DNA of 64,000 bases from Aedes albopictus (GCF_035046485.1 NC_085138.1:63666580-63730579); one strand, 5' to 3'. Shown: positions 1 to 12,252, numbered from the stretch's first letter. Numbers and translations are program-made. Notes: generated by a model not told the origin, from the sequence alone.

Positions 1-178
1 TGGCGGGTGAGAAGTGCGGCTGCAGTGCTACTAGTTAAATTGAAATGGATGTTCGCCGGCTGCGGCGGATACGTGCGCGGTGGTGATCCCTCGATTAAAT
101 TGATTGTCGTCGCTGGCTGCCTGCAATGCTAAAAACAGCGCGCATCACTTGCTCCAATAGATGATAATAATAGCATCG
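1..178. other. flanking DNA left of first transposon
   Basis: No ORF, repeat or signal is recognised here. The last bases, CATCG at 174-178, recur at 2761-2765 directly after the neighbouring element. This is probably the left half of a target-site duplication. Confidence 0.5.
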
Positions 179-779
179 CACAGTGTTTTATTTCGCCGAT
201 TTCGCGATCAAAATTGAATATCTTCAAAACTAATGATTTTAGGTACATGTTGTCTTCGGAGAAGTTTTTTGATGAAAAAGGGCGCATATTTTGCCAAAAT
301 CAGTTTGATGATTAATCCACCTAAAAGTGAGTTAGAAAATTTATTTTTTCTAAACTCACTTTTAGAGCCAAGGTGTCTTCGGCAAAGTTGTAGAGAATCA
401 AAATACAAAAAACTTTACCAAAGACACCAATGTCCTATGTCTTCAAAATTTTGAGATATAAAGAATTTAGTATAAAAACCCCTTAAAACCTGTATTTTCA
501 GTATAACTCTTGACTGGTATTTTATTAGTTTTTCAAACCTTCTACGAAGTTATCACAAATGACAAAATACATGTTTTTGTAGAAGGAATCAAGATTCTAT
601 CTCTTATAGGAAAAAAGTTATTACAGATTTTCTCCTTATTTTAGGTCAACTTTAACCTTAAAAATCTCCATTCTACGCAAAATTACGCAGCTGAAATTTT
701 GACAGCTGTTTCTTCTATGCTTTTACTATCACGTAACGGTAATAACTTTTGTACACTTCAGGAAATATGGCCTTTTTTA

Positions 780-1151
780 CTAAACAAACGAAATGACATT
801 GCTCTCGTGGAAGCTGATTGATTTTCGACCAGATATAGTTCTCTTGGAGGAAGACAGTTCTTCATGGGAAAGCTTCACAGGTTTATCGAAGTACTTTGAG
901 TGTTTGGCGAAAATATTATGCTCTGAACGACCGTGCTTCACCCAAAGCCTATTGAAATAGTTGCAGAGATTCCCAATCGTTTTCTCGATTTTTGATCCCT
1001 TCTCTGGGGAATAATCGGAATTGATACCTTGCACACGAAGAATATGTACGCAAATCGCCCGTTTTTTATCAATGTAGTTTCCGCCAGCATTCTTCCAAAT
1101 AGAGAACAAATGGCGTTTATCGATTTTCACTAGAGTCAGATAAACAAACAA
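780..1151 (-). pseudogene. unrecognised 123-codon ORF inside the transposon core
   Basis: An open frame of 123 codons on the minus strand starts inside the element core and runs into the inner edge of the left arm. It has a mixed, protein-like composition with many charged residues, including a patch KPVKLSHEELSSSKR. That patch vaguely recalls a 'P-x-x-ELS-x-x-SKR' pattern that I remember from uncharacterised transposon-associated proteins of insects. This is recollection, not a search result. No DDE residues, zinc finger or other catalytic motif is visible. It could be the start of a deleted transposase or a chance frame. Confidence 0.25.
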
Positions 1152-1477
1152 AAATTAGTCGTAGTAGTAAGTTCGACACATCAGTGAACAAAATTTTCTT
1201 TCCTAAAGGGCGATTTGCAGCAGAACACAAATACCCCTTCACTGATTTTCTTTATGCACGGAAAATGCCTTGCCTAAATCGCTCAGTCAAATGCCAGCCA
1301 CCCATAAAATTCAACGACTTATTCATTTGGTACTGTTTTATTGCTTTTAGTGTATTGTGAATTTATTTGATAACCACTTAGAAATTTGGATAAATAATAT
1401 ACATACCTGTTGGTCCCGCCATTTCACAAAAATATAATATTTCACTTAAAAACGGCAATCGTGATATCTTCTAATTA

Positions 1478-1643
1478 GGCAGCATCCATTTATAACGTTA
1501 CGCTAAAATCGACATTTTTAGACCCCCCCTCCCCCCTCCGTAACGCTTTTTGTATGAAAATCCTAAAATGTTTGTATGGAGCGTAACGCTTGGCCATACT
1601 CCCCCCCTCCCCCTAGAGCGTTACGTAATTTGTGGACGGCGCC
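1478..1643. mobile_element. 166-bp MITE nested in the transposon
   Basis: The ends are imperfect inverted repeats: GGCAGCATCCATTTATAACG on the left, and on the right the complement of GGCGCCGTCCACAAATTACG. TTA lies directly outside each end, suggesting a 3-bp target duplication. Internal C-runs and GCGTTACG motifs are shared with related elements at 19128-19280 and 61472-61626. Confidence 0.6.
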
Positions 1644-2760
1644 TTACACTAGAGCTCAATACGTTGCAACGCGTTGATCCGCACTTTCAGAAAGCGCCAG
1701 ACACTCTGGTGAACAATTTTGATTTTCCCCGATGTGAACGCAACACTTGTTTGCGCTTTCTGATTGGTTGTCAGTCAGCGTTTTTTGTTTAATGGTTTCA
1801 TAGAGAAACGTTTCCCTATGAAAACAAACATGTTCTCCCAGTGAGCCAAAAAGAGAAAGGTGATCAAACGTCAGATACCTTTATGTGATAATATACTGAC
1901 TGAATAGGTCTAGGTGTGAGATACAATCGCGAGTGTCTTTTTTTATTTCTCATTTGTCATACAATAGGACTGGTAGGACAGGTGCAGGAGATATGCCTGT
2001 TTTTATCCTGCATATGAATGGTTAATCAATAATATTGTATGTAGTGGTTTTGCCACTCATTGATGTTGCATGCACAGATTTGATGAAAATCACAGTGGGA
2101 GAAGAAAAAAACAAGGTTCTTTAGTTGAAAAAATTAAAAATATCAGACATTTGTTTAGTTAAAAAAGGCTGTGTTTCCTGAAGTGTACAAAAGTTATTAC
2201 CGTTACGTGATAGTAAAAACATAGAAGAATCAGCTGTCAAAATTTCAGCTGCGTAATTTTGCGTAGAATGGAGATTTTTAAGGTTAAAGTTGACCTAAAA
2301 TAAGGAGAAAATCTGTAATAACTTTTTTCCTATAAGAGACAGAATCTTGATTCCTTCTACAAAAACATGTATTTTGTCATTTGTGATAACTTTGTAGAAG
2401 GTTTGAAAAATTAATAAAATACCAGTCAAGAGTTATACTGAAAATACAGGTTTTAAGGGGTTTTTATACTAAATTCTTTATATCTCAAAATTTTGAAGAC
2501 ATAGGACATTGGTGTCTTTGGTAAAGTTTTTTGTATTTTGATTCTCTACAACTTTGCCGAAGACACCTTGGCTCTAAAAGTGAGTTTAGAAAAAATAAAT
2601 TTTCTAACTCACTTTTAGGTGGATTAATCATCAAACTGATTTTGGCAAAATATGCGCCCTTTTTCATCAAAAAACTTCTCCAAAGACAACATGTACCTAA
2701 AATCATTAGTTTTGAAGATATTCAATTTTGATCGCGAAATCGGCGAAATAAAACACTGTG

Positions 2761-5700
2761 CATCGTGAGTCATTCCGCGATCGGCTCAGCGGCATGCACC
2801 GTGCAGTACACACGGACGGTGCAGCGTGGAAGAGGTCCTCTTCACTGGCTGGTGATGACTAGACGACACAATCAGACACGGTCGGAATTTTTCTCACCGT
2901 GCGTTCCAGAGTTGCCTGAAGTGCAGAATAGAGCATGAACATGAGCATGAGCATGATTGACCGCCCGCGGTTGCTCCTCTGTTATTGCAAGGACAACTGC
3001 ATTTACACAAAGAACCAACAGATGATGCTTGGGATTAGCTTTCTCTTCATTGTGTAAATACTGGAAACCCAATACTTTTCAATAAGCAATACCAGCGCCG
3101 GCCGCGTCCGAATGCAGGTCAATTGAGGATAGGGAAGGAAGTGATGACGTGATTCTCGCTTAGGCCAATAACCGAGGAATTCTCTGCGTTACTACGAGAA
3201 ATCACTAGGAGTTTGGACAGGGTAAATGGAGATGTGTTAAGGAATTCGTCGTGGTAAACGAATGTAATGTTTTGTTTTTTTGATGTTAAACACCGACGCA
3301 CCCGTAGTTTGCAATTCCGCGCGAGACAATGCTGAACGCGATCGATTCACAAGTATTTACAAAATTACACGTGATAAATAAATCAGAAAGACCTTACCGC
3401 ATGGTTCGCCGTCTATCTTTTACCATTTATTCATTTGGACTAAAATATTACAAATGTCGACACCGAAGATGACGAACCATTCAAACTTTTGTGTACATGC
3501 AAAAAATGGAAGAAACATATCTATCATCAACTAAATGTGCATTTGGAACTAGCGCCGACACATTACGTGACGAACTTTTCAATATTTGATAGATAAATAC
3601 ACAAAAACCAGAGCAGAATTTTATACATCCTTTAGCATTAATTATTGTGATAAAATGGAACGAGCTCACCAATGAACATCCTTCGAAGTCTCCAGTGCGT
3701 ATGTGCTGCAGCATCTTCCACTAACTGGCCACGAAATCACACTGAACCGCTACAACAACACACGGGTACGACGATGTGCACATTCAAATTGTCGACGACG
3801 ACGCGGCCGATCCGAATGAAAAAAGCGGCACTTCCACTTTGCCTCCAAAAACACACTAAACCGCCCCGTACAAAGATGAGCACGCACGCAGAACGACGAC
3901 GCGATGCAACGACGAACCAAGACGGACTGGAATGTCATCCGCTGCTGGCATCACACGACCGACTCGCACAAAAACTAGTTTTTTTTTTTTTCCTAAAAGC
4001 ACGCACACAGAACGACGACGCGATGCAACGACGAATCAAGACGGACTCTTTTACGAATTTCGTTCATTATTTACACCTATAAAGTCATTTCATTACAAAA
4101 CAACTATTGCTTATCCAGAGAAATCTTCCAACCTGGCGGAGTGAAGAAGACAAAGAAGCAGTTGCCTGAAGTGCAGAATAGAGAAGAATAAGCGAAGAAT
4201 TAGGTTATCAATGATCAATGATTACTCTGATGGTGTTCTGGATGCCACTTGCGCAGCGCTATCTGTGTTTCAAAGTTGAACTATTATTGACCAATACAAC
4301 CTCTCGGCGAAAATCTCTCTCTTTCACTACATAAGAAAATAATAAAACAACAGAACCAACAATTTTTTAATCACTTAGCCAGCTCTATTGTTCACTTGGG
4401 CTCTACGTGAGCGATTCCAATTGGCATCTGCACTTCCACTTTTGTACAGCGCCTAAATGTCTTCTATTATTCTACTATTTCGAACTGGTTGCTTTTTGCG
4501 CTGCTTTCACTTTCTACCCTATCATGATGAGCACGAGGATCACAGACAAACACACGTATCACTTGGAACAAATTGTCATAAAAGTCATCGTCACGAAAAC
4601 ATAATCGCCCAATGCTAACCAAGCTATGTTACGCAAACCACTCAGTGGGTGGCGGTAGTGAGCAAACGTCAAACAGGAGTAAAAACGATGCGAGCGCCGT
4701 GATCGAGTGATTGGCGAACTACAAAATATTTGAACTAACCGTTAAAAATGGTAACGATGAAAAGTTAGTAGAGAGAGACGTCTGTTTGTCTGTGCGAGGG
4801 TGTTGATGTGTGGCTTGTTACTCAAACCTATCTAATAATCCGCCGACTGTAGGGTCGTTTCAAAATGGTCTCTAGGAGGACTCTATCATTCCGAACTTAC
4901 CTTGAATACTGGACAAACACTTAACAATAGAATTTTCAAAATGGAGGACAGGACAACTCGGTTCAACAAAGCAAATCAAAATTTATACAATGCAACATTT
5001 AACTAAACAAAATTAAACTGATTTATTGAAAAGACGATTTATTAAACAAAAATTGAACACTTAACTTTCGTTGTGGCCATGATGATCGGTGGTCGACATG
5101 CGGCATGCAGGAAGCGGGAAACAGGACTTGGCAATGGCGGGCGACGGTGGCGGGCGGCGGCGACGATGGACTTGAGGCAGGGTAGGTATAGCACTGATGA
5201 AAACTGGGAAATAAGCCAAAGATCGAGGCTACTCCCAACACGTGACACTAGGCCTATTGTAACGGACGGCCAACGTACGTTCCGCGGATCCGGGGAGTGG
5301 TACCGAGCGCGCACTATTCTCTTGGGTCAGGAATCCAAGCGAGTCAAGACACTATTCACTGGCAGGTCACAGTCTTTACATATCGTCTCAAGACCTTCCG
5401 AACACGGGAGGACCTTTACCTGCCACTTCTGACCGATCTTCCATACACTGCAGTCTTTTGCACCACACTCGCTTGGTTCTAATTTGGCACGATTTGAACT
5501 CAGACGACCTAACGCAGCTAGCACTAACTTTTCACGCGTGTCTTTCGCTAACCGTTGTGGTGCGGTCATACAGAGTTCCGTACCTTTAAAACTTATGTCC
5601 GGTGTTACTTCGAGACGATATAGCTGTTACACCATAGGGACTTCGACAAAGGGCGGTTATTCACTGAAACCGACGCGGAACTACCGGTACGCATGTAGAC

Positions 5701-5950
5701 GGGCGTAAACGGCACGGTCACTGATCTTCACTCCTCCGGATCAAACTTCTAGCCAAAAAAAGCCCCCTCCAAGAATCCGCCAGGCCCTTTTATACCTCAT
5801 TTCGCCATCATCGTCATACCATCTTAGTCCTTCTAACCCGCCATTCTGGATTCAAGATGTCGGTTGATATCTCTTCAAAGTTGGCAACTCGCGAAACATT
5901 TCGAATTCGAACATAATATGCATATGGCTGACGAGACGAACATTTAAATT
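2761..5950. other. gene-poor region with two small internal duplications
   Basis: The short ORFs here show no recognisable domains, and I see no exon with convincing splice signals. A 23-bp exact direct repeat sits at 2911-2933 and 4161-4183. A ~50-bp GACGACGCGATGCAACGACG-containing segment is duplicated with a 119-bp offset (3881-3930 and 4000-4049). From about 5070 to 5700 the DNA is GC-rich and non-repetitive by eye, but no protein or LTR signature could be confirmed. Confidence 0.4.
2911..4183. repeat. 23-bp exact direct repeats 1.25 kb apart
   Basis: The string beginning GTTGCCTGAA and ending GCAGAATAGAG occurs identically at 2911-2933 and 4161-4183. The enclosed 1,227 bp could be an insertion bounded by a long target duplication, or the repeat could be a templated duplication. 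No poly(A) tail or terminal inverted repeat was seen. Confidence 0.6.
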
Positions 5951-6239
5951 CAAAACTTGACGAAGGTTACTTAAAGACAAGATATATATATTTATTAAAC
6001 TATTTCTTTAGCAAATCCTACAAAACTAAACTTTCGATCTACGTCAACCAAAGGCTATTAAACATATAATAAACGTTCACTCAAACATGATGACACGGAG
6101 CAAGAACATTTATTACATATTTAGACATTTACTAACAATATTTAATAAAAAAAACATAACATACAGAATTTCGAACCGAATTGGTCCAGCATTCAAGATA
6201 TTTATTGTAACCTACCAAGTGACTGGTTACAGGCTGTTG

Positions 6240-6470
6240 GTTGTTCCTTTTTCCCAGTCCGATTGGGGGTCCATTATGAGTTGTCGTTCGCCGATGTCCA
6301 AGTATCTGGGTCCGTTTGAGCCATGGGCTCAGAAGTGGGTCAGTGTCAGCTACTCTCCGGTGGAAAGAGCAACTGACGACAGTGCCGGGGTTGGGATCGA
6401 ACCCATAACCATCTGCTTACGAAGCAAACGGCCCCAGCTGGAACCAACACTTGTCAAATTTGATGGCTGC
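6240..6470 (-). mobile_element. tRNA-derived SINE
   Basis: On the minus strand a B-box-like GGTTCGATCCC (complement of 6393-6403) follows a tRNA-like anticodon-arm region (GCTTCGTAAGCAG). No intact cloverleaf can be drawn, which fits a SINE head rather than a tRNA gene. The body probably continues to lower coordinates. The boundaries are approximate and no target duplication was found. Confidence 0.55.
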
Positions 6471-7779
6471 TTGTACTTTTGTTTTCTTATTTTCATTAGG
6501 AGAGAAACAGAGCATTTTTTAATGACTTCAACGTGCATTAGAGCAGCGTTTCTCAAACTATGGATCGCGACCCACTGGTGATTAGCTCCGGGATAGTTTT
6601 GAAAATTTCATAGGAAGTTTTGCAATCAACCTAGTGATCAAGAAATCAAACCTGTGAGCTTAGATTTCAAAAGAAAAAAAAAATAACTGGCATCTCTGGT
6701 CCATACCAGCTCCCAGCACCATCTTGACAAGGAATTCAAACCGACATGCAAGAGGCAACAAGATTGTACTCATAGCGGCGATAATTGTTCAGCGATTTTT
6801 ATTGATCACACTATATGACTGCAGTAATGGCCACCATCGGCGATTGTGGCGCCGCACCGCGAAGACGCGTGACTCAAGCTATCAATGTCGTTGATGCGCA
6901 AAAATATTGACACTGCTGCCTGCGTGCGGTGTTGCTCTTTGACGAGAACTGCCGCCAAGCCGCCGCATCAATTGCAATGATTTTTCACACTTTGTTTCTC
7001 GCGCACCGGACTGACGTTGATTGGCTATTTTTCATCACATTTATTTTGATGCGACAGTGTCAATACTTCGGTGAGATCTTCTTTTGAGTAAGGAATGAAT
7101 AACAGTTCACTGATCTCGATTGCTGTCAACAATTTCTTCATGGAAGAATCAACTTCAAGTTCGATAAGCTCAGGTACTTATCGGGATGGACGGTAATTGA
7201 CGATTAATTTTAATCCGAGTGGATCTAGAGGCATTCGAAATCGCTTAAAATGTGAGCATTCACGTGGACTTACCCTGGAAACAGGTGGAAACCGGTCTTT
7301 GTATAAAGATTACAGCGAACTTATCATGTTGTTTTTCCCCGGTGCAAAGATAGTCACCACAACTTGTTGAACATGAACTTCGCATTTTGTACTGCATGCT
7401 AAAGACTCTTTGAATGTTATTCTTTGGTTTGCTTGTAAGCCTAATGCGTTTGCTCAGCGGTTCAGGAGGTTCAGGTATCTTTATGTATTACTTTAAGCCG
7501 ATTCCCACCAATGCGTGATCAAACCTAAATTGTCAATTGCCATTATAACGTTGAACTCCTTCAATCGTTGTCGAATTGGTTTGGAAATGGCAATCTACCT
7601 TTTGGGTGAACAGTGAATTCATATATTTGGCAACCCAACTTAACCGTTTTTGTATGGGATACAGATTTTTGAAAAGTGCGATAATTTTTTTATAAATATC
7701 ATTTGGCATCCCTGGTTATAACAAACCAAAGAATGTGTATGACCAAATATACGAGAAATTGCGTAAGTTATACACAAAA
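6471..7779. other. unrecognised intergenic or intronic DNA
   Basis: This stretch holds only AT-rich, non-tandem sequence with a more GC-rich patch near 6830-6990. No ORF with recognisable homology, repeat boundary or RNA gene was identified. Confidence 0.4.
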
Positions 7780-9090
7780 ACGATATCACTGGCAATAAAA
7801 AGTTGCCAGCCCAAAGCAGAAAAAGTAGCCGATATTCCTTTAACTTTTATCCCACCAACACACCTTTTCCAGCTTCGGAAAAGTACAAAAATGCGTGAAA
7901 CTATTTTGTTTTTTTTTAAAGATTTTGAAGAAATTTTCACAATTTCCCGAAACACTCATTTAGTGTGAGGTTATGGAGGGTGCCTGCTCCACATGATCCT
8001 GGAGTTATTCCGGATTGTCTTGGAGTACCAAAATTGACTACATACTTTGTACTACGGATACCATTAGATCACGACTAGTTAGAAGTATAGTGTATTCTTC
8101 AAAGTTATTCAGCAGGATGAGGACTATTTGGTAACGGTTTATTCTCTTCTTTAGTTTGCGATTTAGCCGTTAGACGGCGCTAGTGCAAAATACGCCAAAG
8201 CTCTTGTATCTCGAAAACCTGAATAAATAGAAGCATGTTATTATCAGCAAAGTTGTTTAGCAGATCAAGAACCCTCATCTTGGTTTTGAATTTACCAACT
8301 AGGTGGCGCATAGTGTCAATCAAGTTCGTGCTCATATATTTCGGAGCTTTGATTAGCCAGAAAATTCTTCAGCAGGGAGATCTCGGACAGTTAATATTTA
8401 GCATTCAAAATGCATCCGCTAGGTGACGCTAATGTTCAGAATGTTAAGGCTTTTGTATCTTGAAATCAAGCTCAGCAAGAAGAATGACGTCTTAGTCAAA
8501 CTTGTTCAACAGATCCAGGACTAGGAAACTGTAAAGGTTTTGGTAAGAAATTCGTCCACTCTGTGATGCCTCCGGGCAAAATCTTTTAAGCTTCTATATT
8601 TAGTTCTTGATCCACTGCACAATTTTGTCGAAGACGGCATGCTTCTATCTTTTCAGGTTTTCGAGATACAAGAGCTTTTACGCATTTGGCACTAACGCCA
8701 CTTTACGGCTACATTGCGAACTTAGGCTCCCGTAACCGGCTAGTACTCTCTTGCTCATCCTGCTGAATATCTTTGCAGAAGACAAAATTCTTCAAATTAG
8801 TCGGGATCTAATGGTATCCCTCGAACAAAGCAAGTGGCCAATTTTGGTACCCTAAGACAATCCGAAAAAACTTTGACAACATGTGAGCCAGACATTCTTG
8901 CCTTTCAGAACCTCAAACTAGAGGAGTTTTTCGGGAAGTTTTGAAAAATTCTTCAAAATCCATCGAAAAACAAAAAAGTTACAGGCCATTTTTGTGCTTT
9001 TTTAAGGTGAAAAAGGTATGTTGGTGGCATAAAGGTTGAAAGCGACAGCAAAATTTCTGGTTATATTGCTGAAATCATCGCATGGTTCAA
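7780..9090. mobile_element. diverged foldback element, arms of ~400 bp
   Basis: About 7835-8240 pairs with the reverse complement of about 8640-9042 at roughly 75-80% identity. Shared landmarks are TCGAAAACCTGAA, GATACCATTAGATC, GGATTGTCTT and CCACCAAC. Weaker similarity continues outward to about 7780 and 9090. There is no transposase. Part of the loop (AGGTGACGCTA near 8410) is shared with the tandem repeat at 12.95-13.23 kb. Minisatellite sequence begins directly after the right arm. Confidence 0.65.
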
Positions 9091-9104
9091 CGCTCGTTCG
9101 TAGA

Positions 9105-10286
9105 CTGGTGCTTCTCCAGAAGGCAATTTACTCATCTTTTAAGAATATCTTCTGGGATTTCTCCAGGAATTTCTTAAGGAAACCCTCTTGGAGTTCAATC
9201 AAAGATTTCTCAAGAAGTTTTTGAAAAAAAAATCAGGAGAGATTCTTCCAGGATTTTTGTCAGGCATTCGTTCCTTCAGTTCCTTCAGGGATTAAACTAT
9301 ATTCTTGCAGGGATTCTTACAGAAGCTTTTTCAGGAACTGCTGCATGAGTTCCACCGGAGATTACATAAGGAATTCCTTCAGTGATTCCTCCAAGAGTTG
9401 CTTCAGATGTTTTTTTTTCAGGAATTCATTCATGGATTAAGTCATTATTCTCAACAGGGATTATACCAGCAGTTCTATCAGCGATTCCTCAAGGGGTTCC
9501 GTCAGGGGTTCCTGTTGGAGTGCATTTAGAGATTTCTCTAGGAGATCCTTTAGGGACATCTTCACAATTCCCTTCGGTGATTTCTCAAGGTGTTCAGCAA
9601 ATTCTTCAGGAATTTCTTAAGAGATTTCTCCATAAGTTTATCAAGAAATTGCTCGATAAATTTCTTCAGGGAGTCCTCAAGAAATTCTGTCAGGTATTCT
9701 CCAGGAGTAGATTCAATGATTTCTCCAGGCAATTCCTTAAGGTATTGCTCCAGGAACTCCTGAGGGGTTTCATTGTTGGAGTTCATTTAGAGATTAATTC
9801 AGGAGATTCGTCGGGGGTTCCTGCTAGAGTTCATACAAGGATTTGTTCAAATAATCCTGCAGAGAATATGTCAAGGACTCATCAAGAAATTCTTTTATTG
9901 TTTCCTCCACAAATTTCATCAGTTTATTCAGAGGAATCTGTGAGTTCTTTAAGGGATTCTGGTGTTGCCTAAGGAATTCCTCCGGAAATTCTTTCAGAGT
10001 TTCATGTAGTGGATTATTCAGGGATTTTTATGGAGTTTCCCTCGGATTTCCAGTAGTTCCTTGAAAGATTCCTCCAGAAGTTCTTTCTGTGGTTCTTCCA
10101 CGAGGTTTTTCATGAATTAGTTCGGAAAATGTCCAGGAGTTCTTCATGGTTTCCTTCATTAGTACTATTATTAATTCCTTCAGGACTTTTTTTTTATGGG
10201 ATCCTCCTGCAGTTCATGCAGGAATTCCTACAGGAGCTTCCTCATGGATGCCTCTGGGAGTTCCATCAGGGGTTCCACAAGCTCCA
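9105..10286. repeat. degenerate 12-bp minisatellite, CTCCAGGAATTC orientation
   Basis: Nearly every dozen bases repeats a variant of TTCCTCCAGGAA. The unit keeps frame because 12 is divisible by three. This accounts for the 196-codon frame at 9382-9972, which is not considered a gene. The block is interrupted on the right by inverted-repeat elements and appears to resume in fragments (about 11001-11020, 11281-11292). Confidence 0.85.
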
Positions 10287-10914
10287 CGATTGAGCTGAAA
10301 TTTTGACACAGAACTAAGAATTACTGTATTTTCAATTTCTATCAAATTTGAGCCATTTCATAGAAAAAAAAGTTTATTTTGGAAATACAAATGTAAACAA
10401 CCATGATCCAATATAACTTAAAAACAAAACTACTTTTCAAATAATCTCATGGCCATTTATTCTCGGACTACGAAAACTAGACGCGAGCCACAAGGGCTTA
10501 CTCTTCAAACGGCTTTTTTTTAGTTAAGGTGAAGGTCCCTTGAGTCCACTTTTCAAATTCTGCAGTTTGCCTCACATTTTTGAGAGCTCAAATCTGGAGA
10601 TCCGTCAAACGAAGCGGCCTGAAAATGTTACCCAATGTTCTTTGCGACTGAGCAAACAACAAGTAGCATTTTCAATCTCGTTGGCCTGATAAATAATTTA
10701 TTTTGAATTTTTAAATGATTTGAAAGGCGGCCATTGTGGCTGCCCTCTTTGGTTTCTAACAACCTTGTCCTTAAAGTGGGTCATAACTCACTTTTTCAAT
10801 TCCAAAATGGAACCAACGGAAATTCTACTTTTCCCCTCTGAAATGGCTCAAACTCAAAAGAAATTAGAAATACAGGTAAACATTAGTTCTGGGTCAAAAT
10901 TTTAGCTCAATCGG
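10287..10914. mobile_element. foldback element inserted in minisatellite
   Basis: CGATTGAGCT opens the left end, and its complement closes the right end at 10905-10914. The arms (about 110 bp) share GAACTAA, TTTGAGCCATTTCA and AATTTCT blocks with substitutions. The right limit could extend to about 10996, where GGAATTCTTTCAGGG minisatellite resumes. There is no coding capacity. Confidence 0.6.
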
Positions 10915-11020
10915 TTCATAGACACCAGAGAAATAGACCTCCAAACATGGCTATTTTGTATGGAAATCAGCAAATGTTTATTTTTTCCTTTCCAATACTG
11001 TAGGAATTCTTTCAGGGATG

Positions 11021-11271
11021 TCCGGTCATTTGGCCGAAGGTCGTTTGACTGAATGCCTTCTGACCGAAAGGGTCGTTTGACCGAACTACGATCAAATGAA
11101 TTCAGAGGCGATAACGCGGAAACTATGAATATTTTTGTCCTTTTTTGAATCTTAGACTGTAATTTCGAACTAGACTGATATAGAAAACAGTGGCATGATC
11201 ACTTAAAATTATAATTTCATTTCGACCGATCATTTGACTTTCGACGCCTTGACTTTCGGTAAATGATCCGG
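11021..11271. mobile_element. MITE with CCGGTCATTTGGCCGA-type ends
   Basis: The left end is rich in GTCGTTTGACCGAA-type motifs. The right end, read in complement, starts CCGGATCATTTACCGAAAG. Minisatellite-like DNA lies on both sides, so it inserted into the array. A related element lies at 17679-17976. Confidence 0.55.
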
Positions 11272-11737
11272 CGCTCGTTTAGGGGTTCCTTTAAGCCCAA
11301 ACCGCACTAGTTTACAACGAAACGAAAGTCGTGAACATCTATCAACGACCAAAATTTGTGATACAAGATCGTGCTTCAAAATTTTTTAAGTAGAACAGTT
11401 TTTGAGTTTTTCCTGAGAATCGAGCTCTACGGTTTTTAATAATATGTAATTTACTTAAATATAAATATCTTGCGTTGCGGTTAACCAATTTTCATTTTTT
11501 TTTGCATAAAAAGAAAGCTAAATATAATATGTTTCGATCATCTGAACATATTTTTAACATCAAATTAGGGGGATTCGAGATATTGGTGATTAAATTGACC
11601 AATCTCCTTAATTTTTAGTTAAATAAAAAAAATAATGAAGATTTTTACTTCTTTTTAGTAGAAAAAATCGATTGAAAAATTATTTCTCAACGTTCATTTA
11701 AAATATTAGTTGTTAGTCAGTTACAGTAAAAATTTAA
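11272..11737. other. unrecognised AT-rich DNA
   Basis: No ORF, tandem repeat or inverted repeat is recognised, apart from a short minisatellite scrap at the left edge. Confidence 0.4.
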
Positions 11738-12252
11738 TTCGGAAAAAAAACTGGCTTTCTCAGTCTTGGACTTTTCAAAACGGCTCGTTTTGCTTTGCCC
11801 GACGTTTCGGCTCTTTTATTGGGCCTTTTTCAAGGGTATAGCTGTCAACCGTTCCTCGTTACATTGAAATTTGCCGAATTTGTGGGGGGGGAGCTTCTTA
11901 TATACAATTTTGAACATTAATTTAACAATTTTGGGACACTGAGACACTATTGAAATTATCAACGACATGCACTACACTGGACGATAGACTGCTCAGTCTA
12001 TCGTCCAGTGTAGTGCACGTCGTTGATAATTGCAATAGTGTCTCAGTGTCCCAAAATTGTTAAATTAATGTTCAAAATTGTATATAAGAAGCTCCCCCCC
12101 CCCACAAATTCGGCAAATTTCAATGTAACGAGGAACGGTTGACAGCTATACCCTTGAAAAAGGCCCAATAAAAGAGCCGAAACGTCGGGCAAAGCAAAAC
12201 GAGCCGTTTTGAAAAGTCCAAGGCTGAGAAAGCCAGTTTTTTTTTTTCGGAA
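11738..12252. mobile_element. near-perfect 0.5-kb palindrome, possible Penelope-like dimer
   Basis: Two ~248-bp arms (about 11743-11990 and 11995-12245) are about 98% identical in inverted orientation around a 4-nt spacer GCTC. TTCGGAA occurs directly repeated at 11738-11744 and 12246-12252, consistent with a 7-bp target duplication. Each arm read outward holds CTTGAAAAAGGC, a loop, then GCCGAAACGTC. This GGC/GCC helix followed directly by GAAA resembles the stem II to GAAA part of the hammerhead-like motif known from Penelope-like retroelements. The upstream CUGAUGA box is not intact. The family assignment is inference. Confidence 0.6.

Larger units (their letters stand above)
179..2760. mobile_element. 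DNA transposon with ~608-bp terminal inverted repeats (non-autonomous)
   Basis: The left arm (179 to about 786) and right arm (about 2153 to 2760) are reverse complements and about 98% identical by eye. Both begin CACAGTGTTTTATTTCGCCG from the outside. CATCG flanks both ends as a probable 5-bp target duplication. Each arm contains the same short reading frame (233-454 + and 2485-2706 -), which is a consequence of the inverted repeat and not evidence for a gene. The core (787-2152) has no recognisable transposase, so the copy is non-autonomous or internally deleted. CAGTG-type ends recall hAT, but an 8-bp duplication does not fit, so I do not assign a superfamily. Confidence 0.85.

Noticed and set aside
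233..454. 73-codon ORF conserved in a second copy at 2485-2706
   Set aside because: The two copies are the arms of one inverted repeat, so their similarity says nothing about coding selection.
5042..5708. Overlapping ORFs on both strands in a GC-rich stretch
   Set aside because: No domain; both strands are open because the stretch is GC-rich.
9382..9972. 196-codon ORF
   Set aside because: Minisatellite-derived; no domain, and the composition follows the repeat.
9105..10286. CRISPR-like array
   Set aside because: Units are contiguous 12-mers without unique spacers, in a eukaryotic repeat landscape.
11743..12245. Functional hammerhead ribozyme
   Set aside because: The GAAA side and a short helix fit, but the CUGAUGA box is altered, so activity cannot be claimed from sequence alone.
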